A DNA stretch of 9,462 nucleotides. Source: Bacteriovoracaceae bacterium UBA2394 (GTDB taxonomy: Bacteria > Bdellovibrionota > UBA2394). The stretch is taken from the NCBI GenBank assembly GCA_002343335.1, contig DDSI01000055.1:630-10091 (forward strand). The letters run 5' to 3'. This document shows, piece by piece, positions 1-6,897 of this stretch. Below the pieces are notes generated by a model. The model worked only from the letters and a program-made list of their open reading frames with translations. It ran no database searches and was not told where the DNA came from. The translations under genes and the position numbers were made by a program. Each line of letters opens with the position of its first letter. Positions within the stretch are counted from its first letter, which is position 1.

Positions 1-1
1 A

Positions 2-115
2 AGTTTGATGGAACCCGCCATGATGGTGATCCTCGGCGGTCTCATCGGGGGTCTCGTCGTTGCAATGTATCTCCCAATTTTCAACATGGCGTCCAATCTG
101 AAAGCGGGCGGTTGA
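2..115 (+). CDS. pilC: PilC, type IV pilus inner-membrane platform protein (C-terminal end only)
   Basis: Only the last 37 codons are in the window; the gene begins upstream. The frame reads SLMEPAMMVILGGLIGGLVV, then AMYLPIFNMASNLKAGG and a TGA stop. The pattern EPxMMVxLGxxIGxxVxAMYLPIFxM is the signature of the C-terminal membrane helix of the GspF/PilC family. PilC sits in the inner membrane and couples the assembly and retraction ATPases (PilB, PilT) to the pilin subunits. It is followed after 21 bases by pilS, pilR and pilA, the order seen in Myxococcus and Geobacter, which supports PilC over a type II secretion GspF. The assignment rests on a short piece plus context. Confidence 0.82.
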   Translation, partial: SLMEPAMMVILGGLIGGLVVAMYLPIFNMASNLKAGG

Positions 116-136
116 GAAAGTGAGAACAGAGGAAGA

Positions 137-1735
137 ATGAATTCGATGACCGACATGAGTCTACGAACGCGAGTGAAATGGATCATCATTTTCCGTCTGG
201 CATTTCTGATGGCGATGATGGGTTCTGGACTCGTTCTCTATTCATTCTATGAAGTTCCTTTCTCTCAATCGCTTCGCAATCTGATGTTGTGGGGATTTGG
301 AGGTGTTGCAGTCTCATGGATTTTGCATGGTCTGCTCAAGCGACATCTCTTTATTGCATTGGCCTGGTCTCAAATTATTTGGGACCTCGGTTTTACAACC
401 GTGCTTGTGCATCTGACGGGCGGATTTCAATCGGCCTACGTTCTTTTGTATGTCGTCAATATCCTCATGGGGGCGGTCCTCTTTTACTCCTCGGGCGCGA
501 TTGCGGCGGGATTTTTAGCAGGGCTAGCTTTTGCGGGAATCGCGTTCTTAAATCGAGGAACTCACCTTTTCGAGGAGGCTGCCGATCTCTCCCGACTTAT
601 CTTTAGTGTAAGTGCTCTTTGGTTCTTCGCTGGAGGTGTGGGCTTCTTGTTCAAAAATCGAGAGCGACTGGCGAAATCATTGGAGCAAACCACCGCAGAT
701 TTGATGGAACTGAATCAAATTCATTCTGCGATTGTGAATCATATTCCTTCTGGAATTATTTATTTGGACGATCAAAACAAACTCATTTTGAGTAACCCCG
801 CTGCTAAAAAAATTCTGGGTAGAGTCGAAGAACTCCAGGGAACGATCGTCGAAGCGTTCTTAAGAGAGGACGCTCGATTTGAAAGCCAAATGGAAGTGGA
901 TGGCGTGATGAAGTCTTTCGGACACTCCCGAGTGGGCTTGCCGAATGGTGGGTCGGTGATTGTGTTTCAGGATCTCACGGGAATTCGCGATTTGGAAACT
1001 CGAGCGCAAACTCAAGAAAAACTGGCGGCCGTGGGGCAATTGGGCGCGGGTATTGCGCATGAAATTCGAAACCCCTTAGCATCTCTTTCAGGATCCGTTC
1101 AGCTCTTGAAATCCGAATTTTCGGTGGATTCTAAGGCAGAGAGATTAATGAAAATCGTTCTGCGGGAAACCGATCGCTTAGATGCACTTTGCAAGAACTT
1201 TCTGGATTACGCAAAGCCCTCTCAAGTGCGTGCGGAGGAAGTGAATGTGCGAGATTCCGTCCATCAAGTGATTTCGCTTCTTCAAAACTCCTCGGAATAT
1301 AAATCGAAGGCTCCCACCATTGAGAATCTAGTTTCGAAGGAGTTCAGAATTTTTTGCGATCCAAAACAATGGGAGCAAATTCTGTGGAATCTTTTGAAGA
1401 ATGGGGTCGATGCCGTTCGTTCGGGAGGAAAGATCACCGTTGATGCTTCCGAAGTTTCTTCCGCGCAAGGGATGCGAACGCAAATTCGGATTTCGGACAA
1501 TGGAGTCGGAATTTCAGAAGACAACCGAAAGCAAATTTTCAATCCGTTTTTCACGACGAAAGGTGGCGGAACCGGTTTGGGACTAGCACTTGTGTATCAG
1601 ATGTTGAAAGCCCATGACGCTACCGTGCAAGTGCATTCCAAAGTCGGCAGCGGCACAACTTTTTATATTGAATTTAACTCGATGGAACAGGGGGACGTAG
1701 CCTATGACAACCAAAGCTCGAATACTGGTGGTTGA
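137..1735 (+). CDS. pilS: PilS, membrane sensor histidine kinase for pilin expression
   Basis: This is the sensor of the PilS/PilR two-component system, which sits in the inner membrane and phosphorylates PilR. Residues about 15-172 hold roughly six hydrophobic segments, the usual PilS sensor region. A coiled linker (about 173-195) leads into a PAS domain (about 195-285). The phosphoacceptor motif AHEIRNPLASL follows, with His308. The ATPase domain shows the N box (N418-N422, NLLKNGVDA), the G1 box DNGVGI (454-459), the F box FNPFFTTK (468-475) and the G2 box GGGTGLGL (476-483), so all catalytic elements look intact. The length of 532 residues is normal for PilS. The ATG at 137 has AGAGGAAG just before it, rather close; the in-frame ATG at 146 is an alternative start. 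The gene lies 21 bases after pilC and overlaps pilR by 32 bases. The signal sensed here is not visible; in Pseudomonas PilS responds to PilA in the membrane. Confidence 0.93.
   Translation: MNSMTDMSLRTRVKWIIIFRLAFLMAMMGSGLVLYSFYEVPFSQSLRNLMLWGFGGVAVSWILHGLLKRHLFIALAWSQIIWDLGFTTVLVHLTGGFQSAYVLLYVVNILMGAVLFYSSGAIAAGFLAGLAFAGIAFLNRGTHLFEEAADLSRLIFSVSALWFFAGGVGFLFKNRERLAKSLEQTTADLMELNQIHSAIVNHIPSGIIYLDDQNKLILSNPAAKKILGRVEELQGTIVEAFLREDARFESQMEVDGVMKSFGHSRVGLPNGGSVIVFQDLTGIRDLETRAQTQEKLAAVGQLGAGIAHEIRNPLASLSGSVQLLKSEFSVDSKAERLMKIVLRETDRLDALCKNFLDYAKPSQVRAEEVNVRDSVHQVISLLQNSSEYKSKAPTIENLVSKEFRIFCDPKQWEQILWNLLKNGVDAVRSGGKITVDASEVSSAQGMRTQIRISDNGVGISEDNRKQIFNPFFTTKGGGTGLGLALVYQMLKAHDATVQVHSKVGSGTTFYIEFNSMEQGDVAYDNQSSNTGG
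1688..1695 (+). promoter_or_regulatory. Ribosome binding site of pilR, inside pilS
   Basis: The purine run CAGGGGGA lies 8 bases before the ATG at 1704. It supports the choice of that start, which places the first 32 bases of pilR inside the 3' end of pilS. This arrangement suggests that the two proteins are made in a coupled way. Confidence 0.6.
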
Positions 1736-3194
1736 TGACGAACTAAGCGTTCGCGAATTCTTTGAGATACTACTCGCCAAAGAGGGTTACGACGTCGTAA
1801 CTGCTCTCGATGGCGCGGATGCGCTTCGGCTGATTCGCGATCAGGCTTTTGATATAGTGATCACCGACTTGCAGATGCAAAATGGCGATGGGATGACTCT
1901 TCTCAAAGAATCTAAGCGGGTTCAGAGCGAGGTTCCGGTCATCATGATCACGGCCTTTGCAACCACAGATTCCGCCGTCGAAGCCATGAAAGCGGGAGCT
2001 TTTGATTATCTAAGCAAGCCGTTTAAAATCGAAGAAATTAAGGTCGTCATTCAAAAGGCGGTCGATGCCAAGAATCTTGCCTCTGAAAACAAGAGTCTCA
2101 AGTCGGAGCTTCGTGAAAAGTATGACTTCTCAAACTTGCTCGGCAATTCCGACGCCATGAAGAATGTCTATGATCTCATCAAAAAGACGGCACCCACGCG
2201 AACGAATATTTTGATCTACGGAGAGTCCGGAACCGGAAAAGAATTGGTCGCACGCGCTATTCATTTTAACTCGACGAGGAAAGATAAGGCCTTCATTACT
2301 GTGAATTGCGGCGCCATACCTCAAAGTTTGATTGAGAGTGAATTATTCGGACATGAAAAGGGAAGTTTCACGGGAGCCACTGCGACCAAGCAAGGGCTCT
2401 TTGAAGCTGCTCATAAAGGGACGATCTTTCTGGATGAAATTGGCGAGTTGCCCCTCGCGATGCAGGTGAAATTACTACGAGTCATTCAGGAAAGAAATTT
2501 CCTTAGAGTGGGAGGCACGGAGACGATTGAAGTGGATGTGCGTTTGACCGCGGCAACGAATCGAAATTTGGAAGAGGAAGTTCGAAAGGGCAATTTCCGG
2601 GAAGATCTCTATTACCGATTGAATGTTATTCAAATTCAATTGCCGTCTCTAAGACAGCGTAAGCAAGACATTCCATTATTGGCAGAGCATTTTCTTCGAA
2701 AGTACGCCAAGGAAACGGGAAAAGACATTCGCCGTATTAGTTCGCGCGCGATGGAAGTTCTCATGGAATATGACTATCAAGGAAATGTTCGCGAGCTTGA
2801 GAATATTATCGAGCGGTCGGTGGCGTTGGAACCGGGTCAAGAAGTGCAGGCGGACTCTCTGCCTGGAAATGTGCTTCATCCGCAGCAGAATCGAGAAAGA
2901 TTTGATTTGAAGGAAGCCGATGAGAATTTGGAACACGGCGGAACGATTGCGCTTGACGATGTGGTTGGAGCATTTGAAAAAGATCTCCTTTTGAAGGCAT
3001 TAGAGCGTTCGCATGGATCTCGAACGCGAGCCGCAAAAGTATTGGGAATTTCCAGTCGATCGATGCGATATCGTTTAAAGAAGCATTCGATTGGCGGCTA
3101 TGAAGATGATGAATTTGACGATGATTCAACACTGGACGGCGAAACTAAGTCTGGGAACAATGGGCAAGTTGGAGGCGGTGGAGGCTTTCAATAA
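1704..3194 (+). CDS. pilR: PilR, NtrC-family sigma-54-dependent response regulator
   Basis: PilR is the partner of PilS; once phosphorylated it activates sigma-54 promoters, classically that of pilA. The receiver domain (about 5-120) has the acidic pair D11-D12, phosphoacceptor D55 (ITDLQM), T83 and K105 (SKPF). The AAA+ domain (about 145-385) has Walker A GESGTGKE (173-180), the sigma-54 contact loop GSFTGA (220-225, with Ser in place of the usual Ala), Walker B IFLDEIGE (241-248), and the sensor and arginine-finger regions TAATNRNL and REDLYYRLNV. The Fis-type helix-turn-helix is at about 437-461 (SRTRAAKVLGISSRSMRYRL). After it comes an unusual tail of about 30 residues, first acidic (EDDEFDDD), then Gly-rich. 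The 496-residue length is slightly above the family norm because of this tail. The gene overlaps the end of pilS and is followed after 33 bases by pilA. Confidence 0.95.
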   Translation: MTTKARILVVDDELSVREFFEILLAKEGYDVVTALDGADALRLIRDQAFDIVITDLQMQNGDGMTLLKESKRVQSEVPVIMITAFATTDSAVEAMKAGAFDYLSKPFKIEEIKVVIQKAVDAKNLASENKSLKSELREKYDFSNLLGNSDAMKNVYDLIKKTAPTRTNILIYGESGTGKELVARAIHFNSTRKDKAFITVNCGAIPQSLIESELFGHEKGSFTGATATKQGLFEAAHKGTIFLDEIGELPLAMQVKLLRVIQERNFLRVGGTETIEVDVRLTAATNRNLEEEVRKGNFREDLYYRLNVIQIQLPSLRQRKQDIPLLAEHFLRKYAKETGKDIRRISSRAMEVLMEYDYQGNVRELENIIERSVALEPGQEVQADSLPGNVLHPQQNRERFDLKEADENLEHGGTIALDDVVGAFEKDLLLKALERSHGSRTRAAKVLGISSRSMRYRLKKHSIGGYEDDEFDDDSTLDGETKSGNNGQVGGGGGFQ

Positions 3195-3227
3195 TTTTAA
3201 AGTTTTCGGGGAGAAAGAGAAAAGCTC

Positions 3228-3863
3228 ATGAAATTAGTGCAACTACTTACAAAGGACCGCATAGGCGGATTCACTCTGATTGAATTGATGATTGCGGTGG
3301 CAATTGTGGGAGTACTTGCGGCGGTGGCTATCCCTGCTTATCAGGGCTACATACGGCGATCCTATTTAAATGAGGTCCCAACGAGTATCTCAGCCATCAA
3401 GAGCGCTGAGGAGAGCTATTTCTCTATTAATAATTGTTATATCTCTGCCGATGCGACTCCTTCGACCATTCCTGCGGGAACAACGACGGCTTGGCCGACG
3501 TCTCCCAGCGGAGCATGGGCTCAAAATGCTTTGGGCGTCCGACCCGATCGTCAGGTGAGATTTCAGTATTTAGTGTATGCGCCCAATACGGTTGGAAGTT
3601 CGGGCTCATGTGACGCTGGCGCGGCCGCGGCCAATTGCACTTCAACGGGAACTTCCAGCATTAAATGTTCGCGAGCGAATATTGACGGCCTTGCGCTCGG
3701 CTGTGTTTCAAACATAGGGACGACTTTAGTTCCCAATGCAGTTTTCGGAACGAACTGGTATGTCATTAATGTTCGAGGAAATCTGGATAATGATACTGTC
3801 ACCTCGAATTTTATTTCTGCAATCGACGACACGGCCTTAATTTCGTGTAACGAAGTTGAGTAG
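3228..3863 (+). CDS. pilA: PilA, type IV major pilin precursor
   Basis: This is the structural subunit of the type IV pilus. Residues 1-14 form a short charged leader ending in Gly-Gly, and PilD should cut between G14 and F15. The mature N-terminus [20 protein letters not shown] carries the conserved Glu at mature position 5 (E19) and the long hydrophobic helix for assembly, followed by [11 protein letters not shown]. At 211 residues the pilin is somewhat long for type IVa. The globular part has six cysteines (70, 128, 137, 147, 159, 207), which could form disulfides. It also has a Ser/Thr/Ala-rich stretch (about 122-149) and two Asn-X-Thr sequons (N136-C-T and N188-D-T). The start is preceded by purine-rich GGGGAGAAAGAGA. 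The gene lies right after pilR and before an STT3-like gene. I found no strong sigma-54 site in front of it. Confidence 0.93.
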   Translation: MKLVQLLTKDRIGGFTLIELMIAVAIVGVLAAVAIPAYQGYIRRSYLNEVPTSISAIKSAEESYFSINNCYISADATPSTIPAGTTTAWPTSPSGAWAQNALGVRPDRQVRFQYLVYAPNTVGSSGSCDAGAAAANCTSTGTSSIKCSRANIDGLALGCVSNIGTTLVPNAVFGTNWYVINVRGNLDNDTVTSNFISAIDDTALISCNEVE

Positions 3864-3887
3864 AATCCATAGAGTACCTGGACATCT

Positions 3888-5789
3888 GTGGTTTCTAAAA
3901 AGTATAGGCTCTATCTCGCGGGATTAATTGTAGCGCTCACCGCCCTCGCTCTAAGGGCATCGAATTTCCAATTCTTTCTTCGCACTGAAACGGGGCACTT
4001 CAGCTTTTTCGATACCGATTGCTATTACCAGCTTCGCCGTCTGGTTTATTTTCTGGAGAATTTTCCCCGTGTGTTAGTGTTCGACCCTCTGACCGATTGG
4101 CCTTACGGAGGATCGGTGGATTGGCCGGAGGGATTTCACCTGCTCATTGGCATTCCTTTAAAACTCATGGGCGTTGATTCCTTTCAGGGCCTGGAAATCG
4201 GCGCCTGTATACTTATGCTGTTTTTAGGATTGATCGCTATTGCCGCGATCGTGTGGGCTTCCACATTTTTATTAAGAGAAAATGTCGACCGGCTCTTTGT
4301 GGCACTTTTTGCCGCGTGTAATTTTCTCCTTATTCGATTCTCGTGCTTGGGCCAAGTTGACCATCATATTCTGGAGGCTACCTTTCCCCCGCTACTTTTT
4401 GGACTTGGGTGTTTACGCTCCACTTCCAAAAGATACCCATGCGATTTTTTGGCGGCGGGATTGCTCATGTTTTTTTCTTTGACTGTTTCCTCGTCATCTC
4501 TCTTTTCAATTGGAGCCTTTTTTCTCAGCTTTGTTTTTGTTCATGGGAGAGCGGAAGATCTCAAGCCTTTCTGGTTTTGGATGATCATTCCTTTGTTAGG
4601 GCTGCTTGCCGCATACACCTATTGGAATCATCAGGCTCGGGGGGTTTGGACGGGATTGGGACAGCCGGGAGTCTTCCATCTTGGACTTGTATTGCTATTA
4701 AGCCTTGTCACATCGCTTACTTTAAAATTTCAAATCACTCAAAAATCGATGGGAATTTTCGGGATAGTCATGGCATCCCTTTGCGTGACGCATATTTTGA
4801 ATATCGCTCCATTTTTGACGTCACCTTTCGCTCAAGCGATTGAATATGTTTTTGGCAAAGGATGGGTCTTAGGAAATGTAGGAGAGGCGTCTTCCATCTT
4901 CTCCCATTTCGGGGAAATCAGTTTCGACTATGTGATCGGTAACTTCACCTATCTCTTTTTTTTAGTTCCCATCGCTGTTTTTGGTTGGTTTGAGTGGAAG
5001 AATTTGTCCGTCAATCAGAAGGCGTTTCTCATCTGGCTTACCGTGATGAGCATACCGGGAGTTGTTCAGAAGCGTTTTGCTCATATGTGGCTTGGATTCG
5101 TTCTCATTTATTATGTGATTGCACTTCGATATATCGTGGAAAAAATGAAAGAGAAGCAACTTCGTTTGGGAACCGCATTTCAAGCGTTATGGTTAGGGTT
5201 GATGATCTTTCCTCTCATCGGTGCAGGCTTCGCCCCGCTAGGTGGAGTTCGAGATTCGGTGGATGGCGGAATCGTTCGCATGTTGAAGGAACATGCTAAT
5301 TTGAAAACAGATGAAGCTTGGGATCGATTGGCCCTGAAAACCAAATCCGACGAAGCGGTTTGGGCAAATCCAAATATCGGTCACATGCTTCTCTATACGA
5401 CCGGTCATCCCGTCATGACGAACACTTACTACCATGGTGATCCTTTAAATTTGGATTTCGAGCTGCGAACGATGAAATTTTCCGACGAATTTGTGAATCG
5501 CTTACGCGAATTGAAATTCAAATATGCGATCGTGGCGGATGATTTTCGGTATATGGAATTGCAGGCGCGCATTCGAGGAGTGCCGACTCAGTCCTGGGTC
5601 AAAATTGAATCATTTGCTCAGGGGGATCGTATGACCTTTGAGTTGCCTGTGCTTCGTCAGTGGGCTTGGGTCAGGCTGGTTACAGATGACGACGAAGTCG
5701 ACGGATTGAAACGTCTCTTCACCGCGAAAACGAATGAGAATTATTATTACAACTACATCCGAGGATATGAAATTCTACCTTCGAAGTAA
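3888..5789 (+). CDS. STT3/PglB-like oligosaccharyltransferase, probable pilin or surface glycosylation enzyme
   Basis: This is a 633-residue polytopic inner-membrane protein with about 11-13 hydrophobic segments up to residue 450, then a soluble C-terminal domain: the layout of STT3/PglB/AglB enzymes, which move a lipid-linked glycan onto protein. Catalytic landmarks are visible. The first acidic motif is FFDTDCYYQLRR (D42, D44), followed by DWPYGGSVDWPEGFHLLIG. The second is GQVDHHILE (D158-H-H). A glutamate in an external-loop context, GNVGEASS (E333), resembles the TIxE/SVSE motif. The WWDYG motif of the soluble domain is instead WANPNIGHMLLYTTGHPV (from W492), so it lacks the usual W-W-D-Y. 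The start is GTG at 3888 with a weak ribosome site. It lies 24 bases after pilA, a position where other bacteria keep pilin glycosylation genes, so PilA is the likely substrate (inference). An O-antigen-type or other GT-C transferase is an alternative. Confidence 0.78.
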   Translation: MVSKKYRLYLAGLIVALTALALRASNFQFFLRTETGHFSFFDTDCYYQLRRLVYFLENFPRVLVFDPLTDWPYGGSVDWPEGFHLLIGIPLKLMGVDSFQGLEIGACILMLFLGLIAIAAIVWASTFLLRENVDRLFVALFAACNFLLIRFSCLGQVDHHILEATFPPLLFGLGCLRSTSKRYPCDFLAAGLLMFFSLTVSSSSLFSIGAFFLSFVFVHGRAEDLKPFWFWMIIPLLGLLAAYTYWNHQARGVWTGLGQPGVFHLGLVLLLSLVTSLTLKFQITQKSMGIFGIVMASLCVTHILNIAPFLTSPFAQAIEYVFGKGWVLGNVGEASSIFSHFGEISFDYVIGNFTYLFFLVPIAVFGWFEWKNLSVNQKAFLIWLTVMSIPGVVQKRFAHMWLGFVLIYYVIALRYIVEKMKEKQLRLGTAFQALWLGLMIFPLIGAGFAPLGGVRDSVDGGIVRMLKEHANLKTDEAWDRLALKTKSDEAVWANPNIGHMLLYTTGHPVMTNTYYHGDPLNLDFELRTMKFSDEFVNRLRELKFKYAIVADDFRYMELQARIRGVPTQSWVKIESFAQGDRMTFELPVLRQWAWVRLVTDDDEVDGLKRLFTAKTNENYYYNYIRGYEILPSK

Positions 5790-5792
5790 AAG

Positions 5793-6794
5793 TTACGGGG
5801 TGGTAACGACTCGCGTTTCATTCCCTTTCGTGAGCTCATAGATTCCCCATCCTCCCAGGCCAGCGACCACACCCACGCCCACCCAGAACCACGGATTTTT
5901 CAAGATTGGCCAGTCAGAAGAGGGCTCCTCATCGATCCAATCTTTGTCAGGCATTTCTTGAAGAGGCGGAGGATTGGCGCCTGACTTTCTTGAAACCACG
6001 AGGACGCGCTGAGTTTCACCGGATCCGGAAGGAAGCAAAACCCAGACGGACGCTTCCGGAAGTGCCGCAGGTTTTGTTTTTCGAACGGTAGAGGCAAGAG
6101 TGGCACTCGGTAGAAGCGTCCACAAAGGGCGCTTCCATAGGAGTTCGGAAGTGGCAGTATCATTTACGCATGAGAGCCATCGAGCTTCTAGATTATGCTC
6201 TGCGATTCGATAGCTTAAAATTTTTCCTTCTTTGATTTTCTGATTTGAAGAAATTTCTCGATCCAATGAAAATATTCTACCAGTAAAATTCTGAGACGAT
6301 GGAAGTGCGCATTGCTTGATCTTCATCATCTCCGCTCGATTTTGTAACTTCAGGGGCAGTTCGGAAATAAATTCTTTTCGATCCAAAAGGGGAAGGGCCA
6401 ACATGGGAAACGAGGAATCGTCATTTTTGTTTGCACTTGCCAGAGCTTTGAGAGCAACGGCTTTCAAATAGTCAGACTTCAACCTAGCGTGAGGAGTCAT
6501 TTTTGAAATGATCGCAATCGCTTCGTCAGCTTGCTCCTCAGCTAAATCAAAATCCAGCTCCAAGGCGGCTTGGGAGCCGCGATTTAATATCTCATTGACC
6601 TTACCAAGCTCCGGATTTTTCGCGGTCCCCAAAAAAGAAGCGAAGGAAATCGTGCGTTCGAAGGATTTGAGCCATTCCGAATGTCTATCTAGCGAGGGAT
6701 TTAACTGGTAGGGATCGAGGATATATCCGTCCGCGGGGGCGTCCTGCAAAATGAGTTGCGTGGTTATGAGAAAAGCTGCCGTCAGAAATGACAT
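5793..6794 (-). CDS. Hypothetical envelope protein with N-terminal hydrophobic segment and C-terminal membrane anchor
   Basis: I do not recognise this family. From the ATG at 6794 the protein has 333 residues and starts with a hydrophobic segment (MSFLTAAFLITTQLIL) that could be a signal peptide or membrane anchor, though it lacks the usual positive charges. No lipobox cysteine is present. A helical region rich in Ala, Glu and Leu follows (AALELDFDLAEEQADEAIAI and on), which resembles TPR-like repeats. The middle part is likely beta-rich. Near the C-terminus NPWFWVGVGVVAGLGGWGIY forms a clear membrane helix with a short tail. Proteins with helical repeats and such a C-terminal WFW-type anchor are common in Myxococcota and Bdellovibrionota. 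The frame can be extended to a TTG at 6830 (345 residues), but the ATG fits the hydrophobic start better; neither has a good ribosome site. It converges on the STT3-like gene, 3 bases apart, and a sigma-54-like element lies upstream. Confidence 0.7.
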   Translation of the reverse strand: MSFLTAAFLITTQLILQDAPADGYILDPYQLNPSLDRHSEWLKSFERTISFASFLGTAKNPELGKVNEILNRGSQAALELDFDLAEEQADEAIAIISKMTPHARLKSDYLKAVALKALASANKNDDSSFPMLALPLLDRKEFISELPLKLQNRAEMMKIKQCALPSSQNFTGRIFSLDREISSNQKIKEGKILSYRIAEHNLEARWLSCVNDTATSELLWKRPLWTLLPSATLASTVRKTKPAALPEASVWVLLPSGSGETQRVLVVSRKSGANPPPLQEMPDKDWIDEEPSSDWPILKNPWFWVGVGVVAGLGGWGIYELTKGNETRVVTTP

Positions 6795-6869
6795 GGCCCA
6801 GACCGAAACCTCTGAATGGTGAATAGTCAAGACGGATGCACCCGTTAGAGTCGGTAATGTGTGTATGCC

Positions 6870-6885
6870 AGCCTATTTTGTGCCA
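6870..6885 (-). promoter_or_regulatory. Candidate sigma-54 (-24/-12) promoter for the hypothetical gene
   Basis: Read on the - strand the sequence is TGGCACAAAATAGGCT. The -24 half TGGCAC matches the consensus exactly, and the GC of the -12 half lies at the required spacing of 10 bases from GG. The two T of TTGCW are replaced by AG, so 9 of 11 consensus positions match. Transcription would start near 6859, about 30 bases before the TTG at 6830 or 65 before the ATG at 6794. A PilR-type activator is encoded in the same locus, which makes this plausible, but a chance match cannot be excluded. Confidence 0.35.
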
Positions 6886-6897
6886 TATTGACTAATC

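Noticed and set aside
1282..1554. Antisense open frame of 90 codons inside pilS
   Set aside because: It covers the conserved kinase ATPase domain on the opposite strand, with no ribosome site or recognisable motif.
3162..3177. Weak sigma-54-like GG-N10-GC match inside the 3' end of pilR, upstream of pilA
   Set aside because: Only 6 of 11 consensus positions match, and the region is G-rich because of the Gly codons, so chance is likely.
4409..4843. Open frame of 144 codons in another frame of the STT3-like gene
   Set aside because: It lies fully inside a well supported membrane protein gene, has no recognisable motif, and is Phe/Ser/Cys-rich as expected for a shadow frame.
4956..4963. Run of eight T in the STT3-like gene as a phase-variable site
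   Set aside because: It codes for Leu-Phe-Phe-Leu in a membrane helix, where T-rich codons are expected; there is no further sign of switching.
5792..5807. Inverted repeat GTTAC-6-GTAAC at the junction of the two convergent genes, possible terminator
   Set aside because: The stem is only 5 base pairs and is not followed by a T run on either strand, so it is too weak to call a terminator.
6851..6879. Possible sigma-70 -10 boxes (TAATGT, TATTTT) for the ATPase gene
   Set aside because: The boxes match poorly and no -35 element lies at a suitable distance.
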